From Fremontodendron californicum (taxonomy: Eukaryota > Streptophyta > Magnoliopsida > Malvales > Malvaceae): 64,000 nt of DNA. Below the pieces are notes generated by a model, which saw nothing but the letters and a program-made list of their open reading frames with translations, searched no databases and was not told the DNA's origin. The DNA lies in assembly GCA_030761205.1 (NCBI GenBank), contig JAULJL010000035.1, positions 10,000,001 through 10,064,000 of the forward strand, read 5' to 3'. This document shows, piece by piece, positions 48,173-59,800 of the stretch; position 1 is the stretch's first letter, and the number at the start of each line of letters is the position of its first letter. The position numbers were made by a program, and so were the translations under genes.

Positions 48173-49602
48173 TAAGAAGATAAAATAAGAGATTTCAAAG
48201 AAAACATGTCAAATGACTAAAATGCCCTAGACTATGTGACATAAAATGACAAAAATACCTCGAAGGTATGTTTATACAAAATACATACCTAGAGCTAAAT
48301 GGCATGCTAGAATGGCATACTTGTCATGTTCCCATGCTTGATAAAATAAGTTATTTCTTGTCGACAAACATAAACATAATTGATTTCAATGGGAATCAAA
48401 CTATGCAATTAGGCATGTCATCATACATTCCTAAACCCTTTAGTTACCCAAGTATATACTATGATATTGCCCTCAATTGAAATAGTAAAGGTTTTCATAA
48501 TGGAAAGCATTCTACCGGTTCGATCTTGAAATTCAAAAATCGAATTAACTGACCTACTTGAAATAATTAATCAAATCGACCGAATTAAACTGATAAATAG
48601 AAAATAATCGAAATGACTTAGGTTGCTCGGTTTGATCGGTTTAATCGATTTTATCTATTAAAAAATAAATTATTTATATTATTATATAAAAAATATTTTA
48701 TATTTATATTATATACTATAGATTATATATTATATAAAATAAATAATATATTACACTATATAATTTTAAACTATGTTGTATTATATTATATATAGTATAT
48801 TTAAAAATAAATTAGTAAAGTCAGTTAGTTCGATCTGTTCTATTATCAATTTTGAATATTAATAACCGACTGAACTAATCGAATAAACCATTTTACTTAA
48901 TATGTCGAAACTGAATTAATCAAATTTGATCGATTTCGATCGGTTAAATCGATGTTTACAGCTAGTGTTCACCTTTAGGCTTTGGAGTTAGATTTGTGAA
49001 ATTGAGTGCAGCAGCCATTACGGTAGTTGATCGAAATCAAATTTAATTGCTTGGTTTGAGTGAGTTTTATTACCTACATATATTCATAACAAATCCGTTA
49101 TCGTAAGGTTAAACACAATAAATTCAACAACAAATAAAAAAGGGTTAAATATTACAGAACTGTACTTTATACTTTTGCAATTCTATGAGTGATCTTGGGG
49201 TCGAATTATATAAGCTCGATGGAGCTGGTTCTAAAGTTGGCCCTTTGAATGCACATGTACATACTATAAAGAGGGCACTTCGGAGTTACGAATCAGTCGC
49301 AATCAACCAACCTTTGAAATTTAAAATAATGTCTTAAAATAGGTAAAGAGTGTCTGAATAATACGGGCACAATTAGGTACTTCTTAATAGATGAAAGTTC
49401 GACCATCAAGCGAAATGTGCCACGGACAATAAAATGCAAAGTAAACCAATTTTTCGAAATAAACCGAAGCTGAAAAGCTGAGATCCCTTTGCCAGAAAAC
49501 TCCATAAGACAATCATCTCGGACGGTAAAAAGTAGAATTAATTAACCACCTATTCATTGATGCAAACAATAAAAATTGTTAGGAAGCACATATAGTTGTA
49601 TT
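48173..49602. other. Intergenic DNA left of the composite Gypsy element
   Basis: No supported gene. A palindromic CGGTT/AATCGA-rich segment lies at 48486-48970. A minus-strand frame at 49293-49505 (70 codons) has no recognisable features and is not called. Confidence 0.45.
48486..48975. repeat. Palindromic AATCGA/CGGTTTAAT-rich repeat
   Basis: The left arm has ACCGGTTCGATC and CAAATCGACCGAATTAAACTG. The right arm has ATCGATTTCGATCGGTTAAATCG and ATTAATCAAATTTGATCG. A TA-rich core (48660-48800) lies between them. Such imperfect palindromes are common non-autonomous repeats in plants; the class here is not determined. Confidence 0.45.
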
Positions 49603-50422
49603 TGATGTGAACCCTAGGGGTTAAACCCTTTGAACCCACTAACAAATTGAAATACCAACCCCAGAAAAGCCAAGATTCAGGCAAAGAAAACTTAAACCCT
49701 TAAAAGCCTATTTCAAAGAACCTAGATTAAGCATGTAAGCTAGACCCTAAGAACTCTCGTTTCAAGAACCTAAGTTTGATAGGTTGAACGCCACAAAGAA
49801 AGAATTCTTTGATAAGTTCCTAAGTTCTTTCAAGAACTAAAAAGATAAAACTCTCACAGAATAAAATCAGATTTAATTGATCAAAAGATAATTGAAGTAG
49901 GCGGCTAAAACATATATTTATAGCCTCCCTACAATAACCCTAATCTACTAAGCAATAATATGTAAAATATGGGCTGAACATGCTCAACCCAAACCAAAAT
50001 AATTAAAAGGATGTCTAACAAGTTTAATGAAGATAGACCCCTTAAGCCTAATGGACATAATACATAAATCAGGCCCAAAAGCCTAAGTAATTAAAAGACC
50101 CAACTAAAGCTTCTAATTTAGGTGCCACAACATTAATGAATTGGTCCCCACTTCATATTAGATAATGAACTCAAAACAGGCCCAATAATTCATTAAGATT
50201 GTCGCCCCCTTGAATTCCTCTATGGCCCATCATGTGAAGCTTGGATCACATGGACCAATTCTTGGTCTTCCTCATTCAAGCAGCCCAACTTGAATGGAAT
50301 GACCTTGCTTAAAAGACTTGTAGATTCTGCCCAAGTCTTTTCCTTGCATTGCTTCCTTGATTCGGCCCAAATGGAATCCTTGTATTGCTTCTTGAAAACT
50401 TGGTCCATCTTGGATCCCATCA
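49603..50422 (-). repeat. Left LTR (3' LTR on minus strand) of composite element
   Basis: 820 bp. The plus strand runs from TGATGTGAACCC to GGATCCCATCA. Next to it, 50423-50436 read on the minus strand is GAGGAAAGGGGGAA, the polypurine tract. Confidence 0.9.
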
Positions 50423-51224
50423 TTCCCCCTTTCCTCGAAATGATTCGACCTCGAATCATCGCCTGCATTATAAGGAGAAAGATCAGAAACAATAAAAGTA
50501 GTAGAAATATTAGACTGACCTTGAAGATCCACTTTAGAAGCATTAGCATTAATGTTCTCAAGGATTTGGACAGCTTCTCTTTAAAGAAAGCTATGGAACG
50601 TCTATCTTGCAACAAAACCATCCTTATCCCTGTCGTATCACATTCAATTTTAAAAGTCTTATTAAAATTAGGTAATGCTAACACAAGTGTAGAACATAAC
50701 CTTTCTCTAATAGTAGCAATTACACATAGTTCCCTAAAACACAAATCAGATTTATCATATGCCATGTATAAATAAGAAAAATCAGTATTATTGACATACA
50801 AACCTTGCATGTATTCGAAACTAAGTATTTGAGCACTCTTAAAAGCATGAAATACATACCTCATTGGTAAAATATCAGAATCAATGTTCCTCTTACCTTG
50901 CTTGTAACAAGTAGCATAGAAAGTACATACCTTGCTTGTATCAATGTTAGGTAGTACAAAATCAAGTGAATGCTCAATCTCAATTGGATGCCCAATCCCT
51001 TGTATGGAAGGCAACCCATTCGGCTTCCCCTTTGGAAATACATGCTTGAACACCTGCAATAAAGAAAAAGACAAACTAGGAAGAGGGTTGTTAGTTTGAT
51101 CATTAGTAAAAACCTCACTCCCTTTTGCATAGAAACTCTTCTTTGTCTTTTCTTTTCTCTCTTGTGGCATCATTCTCTTTTTTTCAGCCACTTCTATTTT
51201 TTTTCTCATGTGTTTCGGCCACAC
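50220..51224 (-). pseudogene. Gypsy pol remnant in unit 1: RT start fused to RNase H-like start
   Basis: This open minus-strand frame of 334 codons crosses from the internal region into the LTR. Its N-terminal part is Lys/Glu-rich. The middle has VFPKGKPNGLPSIQGIGHPI, the usual lead-in to a Ty3/Gypsy RT domain. The RT palm with its YXDD site is absent. ALPNFNKTFKIECDTTGIRM then resembles the start of the RNase H-like domain. The end, with QVFKKQYKDS and SKVIPFKLGC, is encoded by the LTR itself. It is a deletion derivative with no catalytic RT. Confidence 0.8.
50423..50436 (-). other. Polypurine tract of composite element
   Basis: Minus-strand GAGGAAAGGGGGAA directly abuts the left LTR start (TGATGGGATCC on the minus strand). 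An identical tract is next to the middle LTR at 53486-53499. Confidence 0.8.
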
Positions 51225-51426
51225 TCTCTCTTTTCTTTTCTCTCATGTTTCTTTCTTCTGTTTCGGCCTCACTCTTTCTTTTTTGCTCACTCTCATTTTT
51301 CAGCTTCAATTTCAATTGGTCCTCATAGACCTGTTTTGGAGTTAAAGGAACAAGCTTGATTGTTTTTCCATCCCTTACAAAGCTATACTTATTCCTAAAC
51401 TCATCATGAATTACCCTCCTATTATA

Positions 51427-52005
51427 CTACCACGGCCTCCCCAACAAAATATGGCTAGTATGCATAGGTACTACATCACAAAGCACCTCATCACTATACC
51501 TCCCAATGGTAAAAGCTACCAAAACCTGAATATTAACCTCTACCTCCCCACATTCAGTCAACCATTGCAACTTATAAGGTTTGGGATGTTTTAGTAAAGG
51601 TAAGCTCAACTTCTCAACTAGGATGGTACTAGCTATAATATTGCAACTTTTCCTATCAATAATCATACTACATACTCTGTCATTTACAAAACATCTAGTA
51701 CGAAATATGTTCTCTCTCCGCTGCTCCATATCATCTATATTAAATTGCGTATTGAGAGAATACCTTGCAACAAGAGACTCACCTACCACGAGATCTTGTA
51801 GATTTCTATTCACTACCTCTTGTTGACCCATCCTATCTCTCATCTCATCCAACACTAATTTTAAGCGTTCAGATTCTTGTTGCATAGCATGCAACATAGA
51901 GGATAAGCTATCCACCTTCTTTTTAGGTGTTGAGTCACTCTTGTGATACATCTTTGAAGTTGCTACAAAACAAATTGTTAGTGATAAAAAAAAAAATAAA
52001 CTCAC
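51427..52005 (-). pseudogene. Gypsy gag N-terminus fused to protease remnant, unit 1
   Basis: 192 codons. About residues 20-70 form a coiled-coil-like Gag start (SSMLHAMQQESERLKLVLDE). The capsid and zinc knuckle are missing, and the frame passes directly into a retropepsin-like region with CSMIIDRKSCNIIASTILVE, where the usual glycine of the D-G/T-G active site is replaced. It then runs LLKHPKPYKLQWL and DEVLCDVVPMHTSHILLGRP. A stop follows near 51427. The protease is probably inactive. Confidence 0.8.
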
Positions 52006-52650
52006 ACACTCCCTTAGTGTTTACACTCAATTAAGATATCATTCCAACTCTTGTTTGCACTATTTTAGGCTTTTTCTTTAATGAACTTACTCTTGCCTTT
52101 TACCACTCTATTTCCTCTTTCAGGTTCTTTAAGAACTAGAAGAACTCTTCAAAAACTCCACTTGCTTAATTCTACCTAGCAAAAGACTCAAGAAACAAGA
52201 AACAATTAGTAAAAAGGTAAAACAAGTAAAAATCAAGAACAAGATGACCAAGAATTCAAATCTTTCCTACTTTCCTTGATCTTTTTCGAATCTTTTTTTT
52301 CTTTTTCTTGTATTCGAACACCTTTCTTTCTCTTTTTTTTTTCAAGAACGCGACTTCTTGATTTTCTTGAAATCTCGGATGATTTTTTTTTTTTGAAGAT
52401 TCGGATCAAGAATCAATAAGAAGAAATTTTAATAAATCAAGAATTCAAGAAACGAAATCTTGATTTAAACCAACTCTCAGAATGAAACCCCAAACTAAAC
52501 TGCCTAAAAACTATAACTATTAGATAAAGAAAGCCTAAAGCTATAACCCCTATGACAAGTATGTCTGAAACCCCAAAACAAAAAAGTTGAGAAAAACTCC
52601 AATACCTTATGGTAAAGAAGATAAAAAGATTTGACCTAATTGGTTTCTAA

Positions 52651-52662
52651 GCTCTGATACCA
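52651..52662 (-). other. tRNA-iMet primer-binding site
   Basis: The minus strand reads TGGTATCAGAGC, the exact plant initiator-tRNA-Met PBS, two bases from the end of the middle LTR. The equivalent site next to the right LTR has been removed by a ~119-bp deletion (junction near 55644). Confidence 0.9.
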
Positions 52663-52664
52663 AC

Positions 52665-53485
52665 TGATCTGAACCCTAGGGATTAAACCCTTTGAACCCA
52701 CTAACAAATTGAAATACCAACCCCAGAAAAGCCAAGATTCAGGCAAAGAAAACTTAAACCCTTAAAAACCTGTTTCAAAGAACCTATATTAAGCATGTAA
52801 GCTAGACCCTAAGAACTCTCGTTTCAAGAACCTAAGTTTGATAGGTTGAACGCCACAAAGAAAGAATTCTTTGATAAGTTCCTAAGTTCTTTCAAGAACT
52901 AAAAAGAGAAAACGCTCACTGAATAAAATCAGATTTAATTGATCAAAAGATAATTGAAGTAGGCGGCTAAAACATATATTTATAGTCTCCCTACAATAAC
53001 CCTAATCTACTAAGCAATAATATGTAAAATATGGGCTGAACATGCTCAAGCCCAAACTTAAATAATTAAAAGGATGTCTAACAAGTTTAATGAAGATAGA
53101 CCCCTTAAGCCTAATGGACATAATACATAAATCAGGCCCAAAAGCCTAATTAATTAAAAGACCCAACTAAAGCTTCTAATTTAGATGTCACAACATTAAT
53201 GAATTGGTCCCCACTTCATATTAGATAATGAACTCAAAACAGGCCCACTAATTCATTAAGATTGTCGCCCCCTTGAATTCCTCTATGGCCCATCATGTGA
53301 AGCTTGGATCACATGGATCAATTCTTGGTCTTCCTCATTCAAGCAGCCCAACTTGAATGGAATGACCTTGCTTAAAAGACTTGTAGATTCTGCCCAAGTC
53401 TTTTCCTTACATTGCTTCCTTGATTCGGCCCAAATGGAATCCTTGTATTGCTTCTTGAAAACTTGGTCCATCTTGGATCCCATCA
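52665..53485 (-). repeat. Middle LTR of composite element
   Basis: 821 bp. The plus strand runs from TGATCTGAACCC to GGATCCCATCA. It serves as the 5' LTR of unit 1 (PBS on its left) and as the 3' LTR of unit 2 (PPT on its right). Confidence 0.9.
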
Positions 53486-54377
53486 TTCCCCCTTTCCTCG
53501 AAATGATTCGACCTCGAATCATCGCCTGCATTATAAGGAGAAAGATCAGAAACAATAAAAGTAGTAGAAATATTAGACTTACCTTGAAGATCCACTTTAG
53601 AAGCATTAGCATTAATGTTCTCAAGGATTTGGACAGCTTCTCTTGAAAGAAAGCTATGGAACGTCTATCTTGCAACAAAACCATCCTTATCCCTGTCGTA
53701 TCACATTCAATTTTAAAAGTCTTATTAAAATTAGGTAATGCTAACACAAGTGTAGAACATAACCTTTCTCTAATAGTAGCAATTACACATAGTTCCCTAA
53801 AACACAAATCAGATTTATCATATGCCATGTATAAATAAGAAAAATCAGTATTATTGACATACAAACCTTGCATGTATTCGAAACTAAGTATTTGAGCACT
53901 CTTAAAAGCATGAAATACATACCTCATTGGTAAAACATCAGAATCAATGTTCCCCTTACCTTGCTTGTAACAAGTAGCATAGGAAGTACATACCTTGCTT
54001 GTATCAATGTTAGGTAGTACAAAATCAAGTGAATGCTCAATCTCAATTGGATGCCCAATACCTTGTATGGAAGGCAACCCATTCGGCTCCCCCTTTGGAA
54101 ATACATGCTTGAACACCTGCAATACAGAAAAAGACAAACTAAGAAGAGGGTTGTTAGTTTGATCATTAGTAAAAACCTCATTCTCTTTTGCATAGAAACT
54201 CTTCTTTGTCTTTTCTTTTCTCTCTTGTGGCATCATTCTCTTTTTTTCAGCCACATCTATTTTTTTCTCATGTGTTTCGGCCACACTCTCTCTTTTCTTT
54301 TCTCTCATGTTTCTTTCTTCTGTTTCGGCCACATTCTTTCTTTTTTGCTCACTCTCATTTTTCAGTTTCAATTTCAA
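53283..54377 (-). pseudogene. Gypsy pol remnant in unit 2
   Basis: Second copy of the 50220-51224 frame, 364 codons, offset by 3063 bp and differing by few residues. It has the same RT lead-in and RNase H-like start and the same loss of the RT catalytic core. The N-terminal Lys/Glu-rich stretch is longer, with a repeated VAET/VAEK motif. Confidence 0.8.
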
Positions 54378-54623
54378 TTGGTCCTCATAGACCTGTTTTG
54401 GAGTTAAAGGAACAAGCTTGATTGTTTTTCCATCCTTTACAAAGCTATACTTATTCCTAAACTCATCATGAATTACCCTCCTATTATACTACCACGGCCT
54501 CCCCAACAAAATATGGCTAGTATGCATAGGTACTACATCACAAAGCACCTCATCACTATACCTCCCAATGGTAAAAGCTACCAAAACCTGCTTATTAACC
54601 TCTACCTCCCCACATTCAGTCAA

Positions 54624-55091
54624 TCATTGCAACTTATAAGGTTTGGGATGTTTTAGTAAAGGTAAGCTCAACTTCTCAACTAGGATGGTACTAGCTATAA
54701 TATTGCAACTTTTCCTATCAATAATCATACTACATACTCTGTCATTTACAAAACATCTAGTACGAAATATGTTCTCTCTCCGCTGCTTCATATCATCTAT
54801 ATTAAATTGCGTATTGAGAGAATACCATGCAACAAGAGACTCACCTATCACGGGATCTTGTAGATTTCTATTCACTACCTCTTGTTGACCCATCATATCT
54901 CTCATCTCCTCCAACACCAATTTTAAGCGTTCAGATTCTTGTTGCATAGCATGCAACATAGAGGATAAGCTATCCACCTTCTTTTTAGGTGTTGAGTCAC
55001 TCTTGTGATACATCTTTGAAGTTGCTACAAAACAAATTGTTAGTGATAAAAAAAAAATAAACTCACACACTCCCTTAGTGTTTACACTCAA
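54624..55091 (-). pseudogene. Gypsy gag/protease remnant in unit 2, shortened
   Basis: 155 codons, the counterpart of 51427-52005. A stop after HPKPYKLQ cuts the protease part that remains open in unit 1. The same altered active-site context (IIDRKSC) is present. Confidence 0.8.
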
Positions 55092-55643
55092 TTAAGATAT
55101 CATTCCAACTCTTGTTTGCACTATTTTAGGCTTTTTCTTTAATGAACTTACTTACTCTTGCCTTTTACCTCTCTATTTCCTCTTTCAGGTTCTTTAGGAA
55201 CTAGAAGAACTCTTCAAAAACTCCATTTGCTTAATTCTACCTAGCAAAAGACTCAAGAAACAAGAAACAATTAGTAAAAAGGTAAAACAAGTAAAAATCA
55301 AGAACAAGATGACCAAGAATTCAAATCTTTCCTACTTTCCTTGATCTTTTTCGAATCTTTTTTTTTCTTTTTCTTGTATTCGAACACCTTTCTTTCTTTT
55401 TTTCTTTTTTTTTTCAAGAACGAGACTTCTTGATTTTCTTGAAATCTCGGATGAATTTTTTTTTATTTTTTTTTATTTTGAAGATTCGGATCAAGAATCA
55501 ATAAGAATAAATTTTAATAAATCAAGAATTCAAGAGACGAAATCTTGATTTAAGCCAACTCTCAGAATGAAACTCCAAACTAAACTGCCTAAAAACTATA
55601 ACTATTAGACAAAGAAAGCCTAAAGCTATAACCCCTATGACAA

Positions 55644-56611
55644 GGATTAAACCCTTTGAACCCACTAACAAATTGAAATACCAACCCCAAAAAAGCCACG
55701 ATTCAGGCAAAAAAAACTTAAACCCTTAAAAGCCTGTTTCAAAGAACCTAGATTAAGCATGTAAGCTAGACCCTAAGAACTCTCGTTTCAAGAACCTAAG
55801 TTTGATAGGTTGAACGCCACAAAGAAAGAATTCTTTGATAAGTTCCTAAGTTCTTTCAAGAACTAAAAAGAGAAAACGCTCACTGAATAAAATCAGATTT
55901 AATTGATCAAAAGATAATTGAAGTAGGCGGCTAAAACATATATTTATAGTCTCCCTACAATAACCCTAATCTACTAAGCAATAATATGTAAAATATGGGC
56001 TGAACATGCTCAAGCCCAAACTTAAATAATTAAAAGGATGTCTAACAAGTTTAATGAAGATAGACCTCTTAAGCCTAATGGACATAATACATAAATCAGG
56101 CCCAAAAGCCTAAGTAATTAAAAGACCCAACTAAAGCTTCTAATTTAGGTGCCACAACATTAATGAATTGGTCCCCACTTCATATTAGATAATGAACTCA
56201 AAACAGGCCCACTAATTCATTAAGATTGTCGCCCCCTTGAATTCCTCTATGGCCCATCATGCGAAGCTTGGATCACATGGACCAATTCTTGGTCTTCCTC
56301 ATTCAAGCAGCCCAGCTTGAATGGAATGACCTTGCTTAAAAGACTTGTAGATTCTGCCCAAGTCCTTTCCTTGCATTGCTTCCTTGATTCGGCGCAAATG
56401 GAATCCTTGTATTGCTTCTTGAAAACTTGGTCCATCTTGGATCCCATCATTTGGTCTTCCTCATTCAAGTAGCCCAACTTGAATGGAATGACCTTGCTTA
56501 AAAGACTTGTAGATTCTGCCCAAGTCCTTTCCTTGCATTGCTTCTTTGATTCGGCCCAAATGGAATCCTTGTATTGCTTCTTGAAAACTTGGTCTATCTT
56601 GGATCCCATCA
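55644..56611 (-). repeat. Right LTR (5' LTR on minus strand), truncated and with internal duplication
   Basis: It lacks about 14 bp at its inner end together with the adjoining PBS, compared with the middle LTR. The segment 56289-56450 is tandemly repeated as 56451-56611, each starting TTGGTCTTCCTCATTCAAG and ending at GATCCCATCA. A minus-strand frame here (56247-56681) shows the duplicated peptide twice and is not a gene. Confidence 0.88.
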
Positions 56612-56843
56612 GTATTTGTACTAAAATTAGCAATAAAGTAAAAAAAAAAAGGATTAATCTTGAAATAAAGTAATGAACCAAATAAAGTTAGAAGATTCCT
56701 ATTATCCTCTTTTTCTCTATTTTGCACTTGCTATATTTTAATTGGTTTATACATTATTGCATACTCACATATGGGCTGAAGAGGCCAAGTGATGGAAAAC
56801 CACCCAAAAGCTATTCTTGTTCTTGGCCATGACCCAAAAGCTT
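56612..56843 (-). other. 3' flank of CNL copy B up to the composite element
   Basis: This is the 232-bp stretch between the CNL stop codon and the retroelement. On the minus strand ATATGTGAGTATGC (about 56770) is a possible splice donor, so the 3' UTR may be spliced or may run into the element. The element probably lies within or just beyond the CNL 3' UTR. Confidence 0.5.
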
Positions 56844-59800
56844 TTACGCTAACTCCGAATCTGGTAGCTTCATTTGCTCATTGCGAGACCAATGTATGTT
56901 GGCATTGGTGTGCAGTGTTTCCTTCTTTGAATATATAACTTTTGGGGTGAAAAGAATCTTTAACATGTCTTCCTCTTGTAATTTGAATTCCTGGAAAACC
57001 AATAACATATATATAGCTTAGCATACTCACCTATATTATGACTATATATCAAGTTATTTGTACGAAAGACGCCCATGAATAAAGATTCATAATTAAGAAG
57101 CAAAATGAGTCAAACTTCTAATAATATTCTGCTTATTGGTATATAGAATCATCAATTCCACATTAAGATTCAATGGTAACAGAATAAAGTAAGTAGTGCT
57201 GGGTTGTACCTCGGTTTTGATATGCACGGTTATGTCCGAGTCAAGAGTAAAACTCGTAACCATCTCGGAACAGCCTTTAATATATAAAGAATCCAGATGT
57301 GGTAAGATATAATGGTAACCCGTTGGGATTAAGCTTACTAGGCTTGGTAGATCTTCAAGGAATAGATCTTTTAATTGAGGGAGCGCCATCTTCTGCTTGT
57401 ATTCAACCACCATCTTCTTCTTAAGATCAATGTTGTTTGCTTCACATTCAGGTCCAAATATTTGCTTTAAGGCAGAAGCTCCCATTACTTTGAAAAATTT
57501 AAGTTTTGGAAGACTAGCAGCAGCACTAGCAGGAAAGAGAGTTTTCAGCTTGTTGCACTTCTCGACATGTACTTTGATCAGATTAGGGAAGTAAATATCT
57601 CCACTGCAAGTCTTTGATGATGATGGAATTCGATCCTCAGTAATGATCTGCTCCAGGTTATCACATTCTTGTACTTCTAGATGGCTTAGTTGTGGCAAAT
57701 TCCGAGCTAGTATAAGCGAGAAGATATTTCTCAATCCTTTGCAATGGGCCACTTTCAAATAAGTGAGATTTTGAAGGGTTAAAATTTGAGTAGGATCCTT
57801 CCATATGACAATCAACTCAGAAAAATGCTCTAATGTCAGTTTTTCCAGATTTGAGAAGAAGTATCCACCTCGAACCTGAAATATTTCTTTAGAATTCCCA
57901 ACTTCTATATATTCATCAACACTTGGTGGCCTTTCCATTTCAGGGTCCGTCGCATTTGATTGATGGTGATTTCCCACCCTGGATAGGTATAATTCCTGTA
58001 AACACTCACATCAATTATCATTAGACTACACATTAATTGATTAAGGAAATAATAATCTTTGTTCATTTTAGAAAGAATAGAATCAATTTTGAAAAAAGAA
58101 ATGCTAGGTACTTTATTTTTTTTCAAGTATTTTTATTCTCACACCAAACCAGAAAGCCAATGCATCAATATAAAAGCAGGAAATAGCACTTTAACAAGTG
58201 CTTCCTTCCATATTGCTAGTTTGAATTAAAAGATTTTATAATAAATAATAGTAATATTTTCTTTTTTCTTTTTTTTTTTTTATGCAACTATTATATGATG
58301 AATACTCGAAATGAAAAAGAAAAAAAAAATACCTTTATTTGAACTTTCTTTGTTTGTTGCAAAGGGATGATAAAAGGTGCCAACTTGGGACAATCCTTCA
58401 CCATTAACTCATCCAAAGATGGCAATGAGATAAAATCCAATCCTGGACAAAATTTGCTTAAGTTCTTCAAGCTTTTAAGTGCTAACTTCTGTAACTGAGG
58501 GAGCACTTTTTTTTTTCCTTCCAGTTCACCAGTAAAGTGAAAGACTTGTTTTAACTGAGGTAACTTACTTATTTGAAGCAGTCTCAGCTGTGGAATTGCA
58601 CTGATAGGAAAGATAGTTTCCAGTACTGAACAGTCAGTTACCTCAAGAGTTCTTAAGCTTGAAAAGCAAGGAAGAATGTTGTCATCTTTCAGAGCAGTGA
58701 AAATTTGCTTCAATGCATGGCAGCCTTGTATCCGGAGGGTTTCTAGTCGCGATAGGCATTCAGGATCAAATGATGAGAACAGAGACGTCAGTTTCGAACA
58801 ATCTTTTACTTTTACAACCTTTAGGCATGGGCAGCTGATGATCCGAGGGGTGAGCACATTCCATATATACCTTAATTTATGTAATTTGAACAGCTCTAAG
58901 TGTGTTATGTTCAAGAGCAATATGGATGAGTTGCGCTCACTGTTGGCATGAAGGATTTCTTCCATTTTAGGCACATCAACCTGATATACTGCTTCCAGCT
59001 CAGCACAGTCTTTGACTCTAATCTCTCGAACTTGTGTATCTGGAACAACAAATTTCAAACTGTCGCATTTTGTTATAGTCAACATATCCAAATTTTCTAA
59101 AAAACCCCTCGGATGTTGAGCGTTGCACAACTCTTTCAAGCAATTCATTTCTTCGATTACTAATCCTTTCAAACCAGGTAATGGATTGATTGGCTCATGC
59201 TGCAGTGTGGCATCCAATATGCATTCCATGTCATTGCAACGTCTAACTGCAAGGAACTTCAAATTATTTAAACCCATTGGGTCCAGACTTGGCAAAAGAT
59301 TTTGGTAACCCACAATAGAACTCAAATGAAGATCTTCCACATTAGGAAACAACCCCTTAAATGCATTTAGCGAGAACGATGAAATTCTTAAGGACCTTGA
59401 GGTTTGGTAGTCAGAGTCAAACCATTCATCTTCATTTATGGCTAGTTGATATCTTCCTAATGTACGGAGGACAAAGTCTTTTGGAGAATCTCTATGATGA
59501 ACCTCCAATGATAGTATACTCAAACAGGACAATGTATTCAGCTCAAGTAGACTAGCATTGCTTCCCTCTTCAGTTGTCTCTTCAAGCTCCCATTCTTTAA
59601 AGCTACCACTAACGTATAGCTCTTCGAAATTGGATAACCTTCCTATCAAATTAGGCTGAATCTTTCGCAACTTTTCACAGTTAGACAAATTCAACAACTT
59701 TAGACGACTCAGTCCTCCTATTTCATTTGGTAACTCTTCGATAGTAGAACCTCGGAAGCTTAGCATCTCAAGGTTCTTCAATTTCCCCAGTTCTGCGATG

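Larger units (their letters stand above)
49603..56611 (-). mobile_element. Composite three-LTR Ty3/Gypsy-derived element
   Basis: TG at 49603 and CA at 56611 bound a 7009-bp structure flanked by GTATT (49598-49602 and 56612-56616). It contains three LTRs (49603-50422, 52665-53485, 55644-56611) separated by two near-identical internal regions. The minus orientation is shown by a tRNA-iMet PBS (complement of 52651-52662) next to the middle LTR and a polypurine tract (complement of 50423-50436) next to the left LTR. Internal coding is reduced to a Gag N-terminus, protease, an RT start and an RNase H-like start, so it is non-autonomous. The single outer TSD with three LTRs suggests unequal recombination between LTRs after or during insertion. 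Confidence 0.9.

Noticed and set aside
49293..49505. 70-codon minus-strand frame left of the composite element
   Set aside because: No recognisable domain, no splice or promoter context, and length expected by chance.
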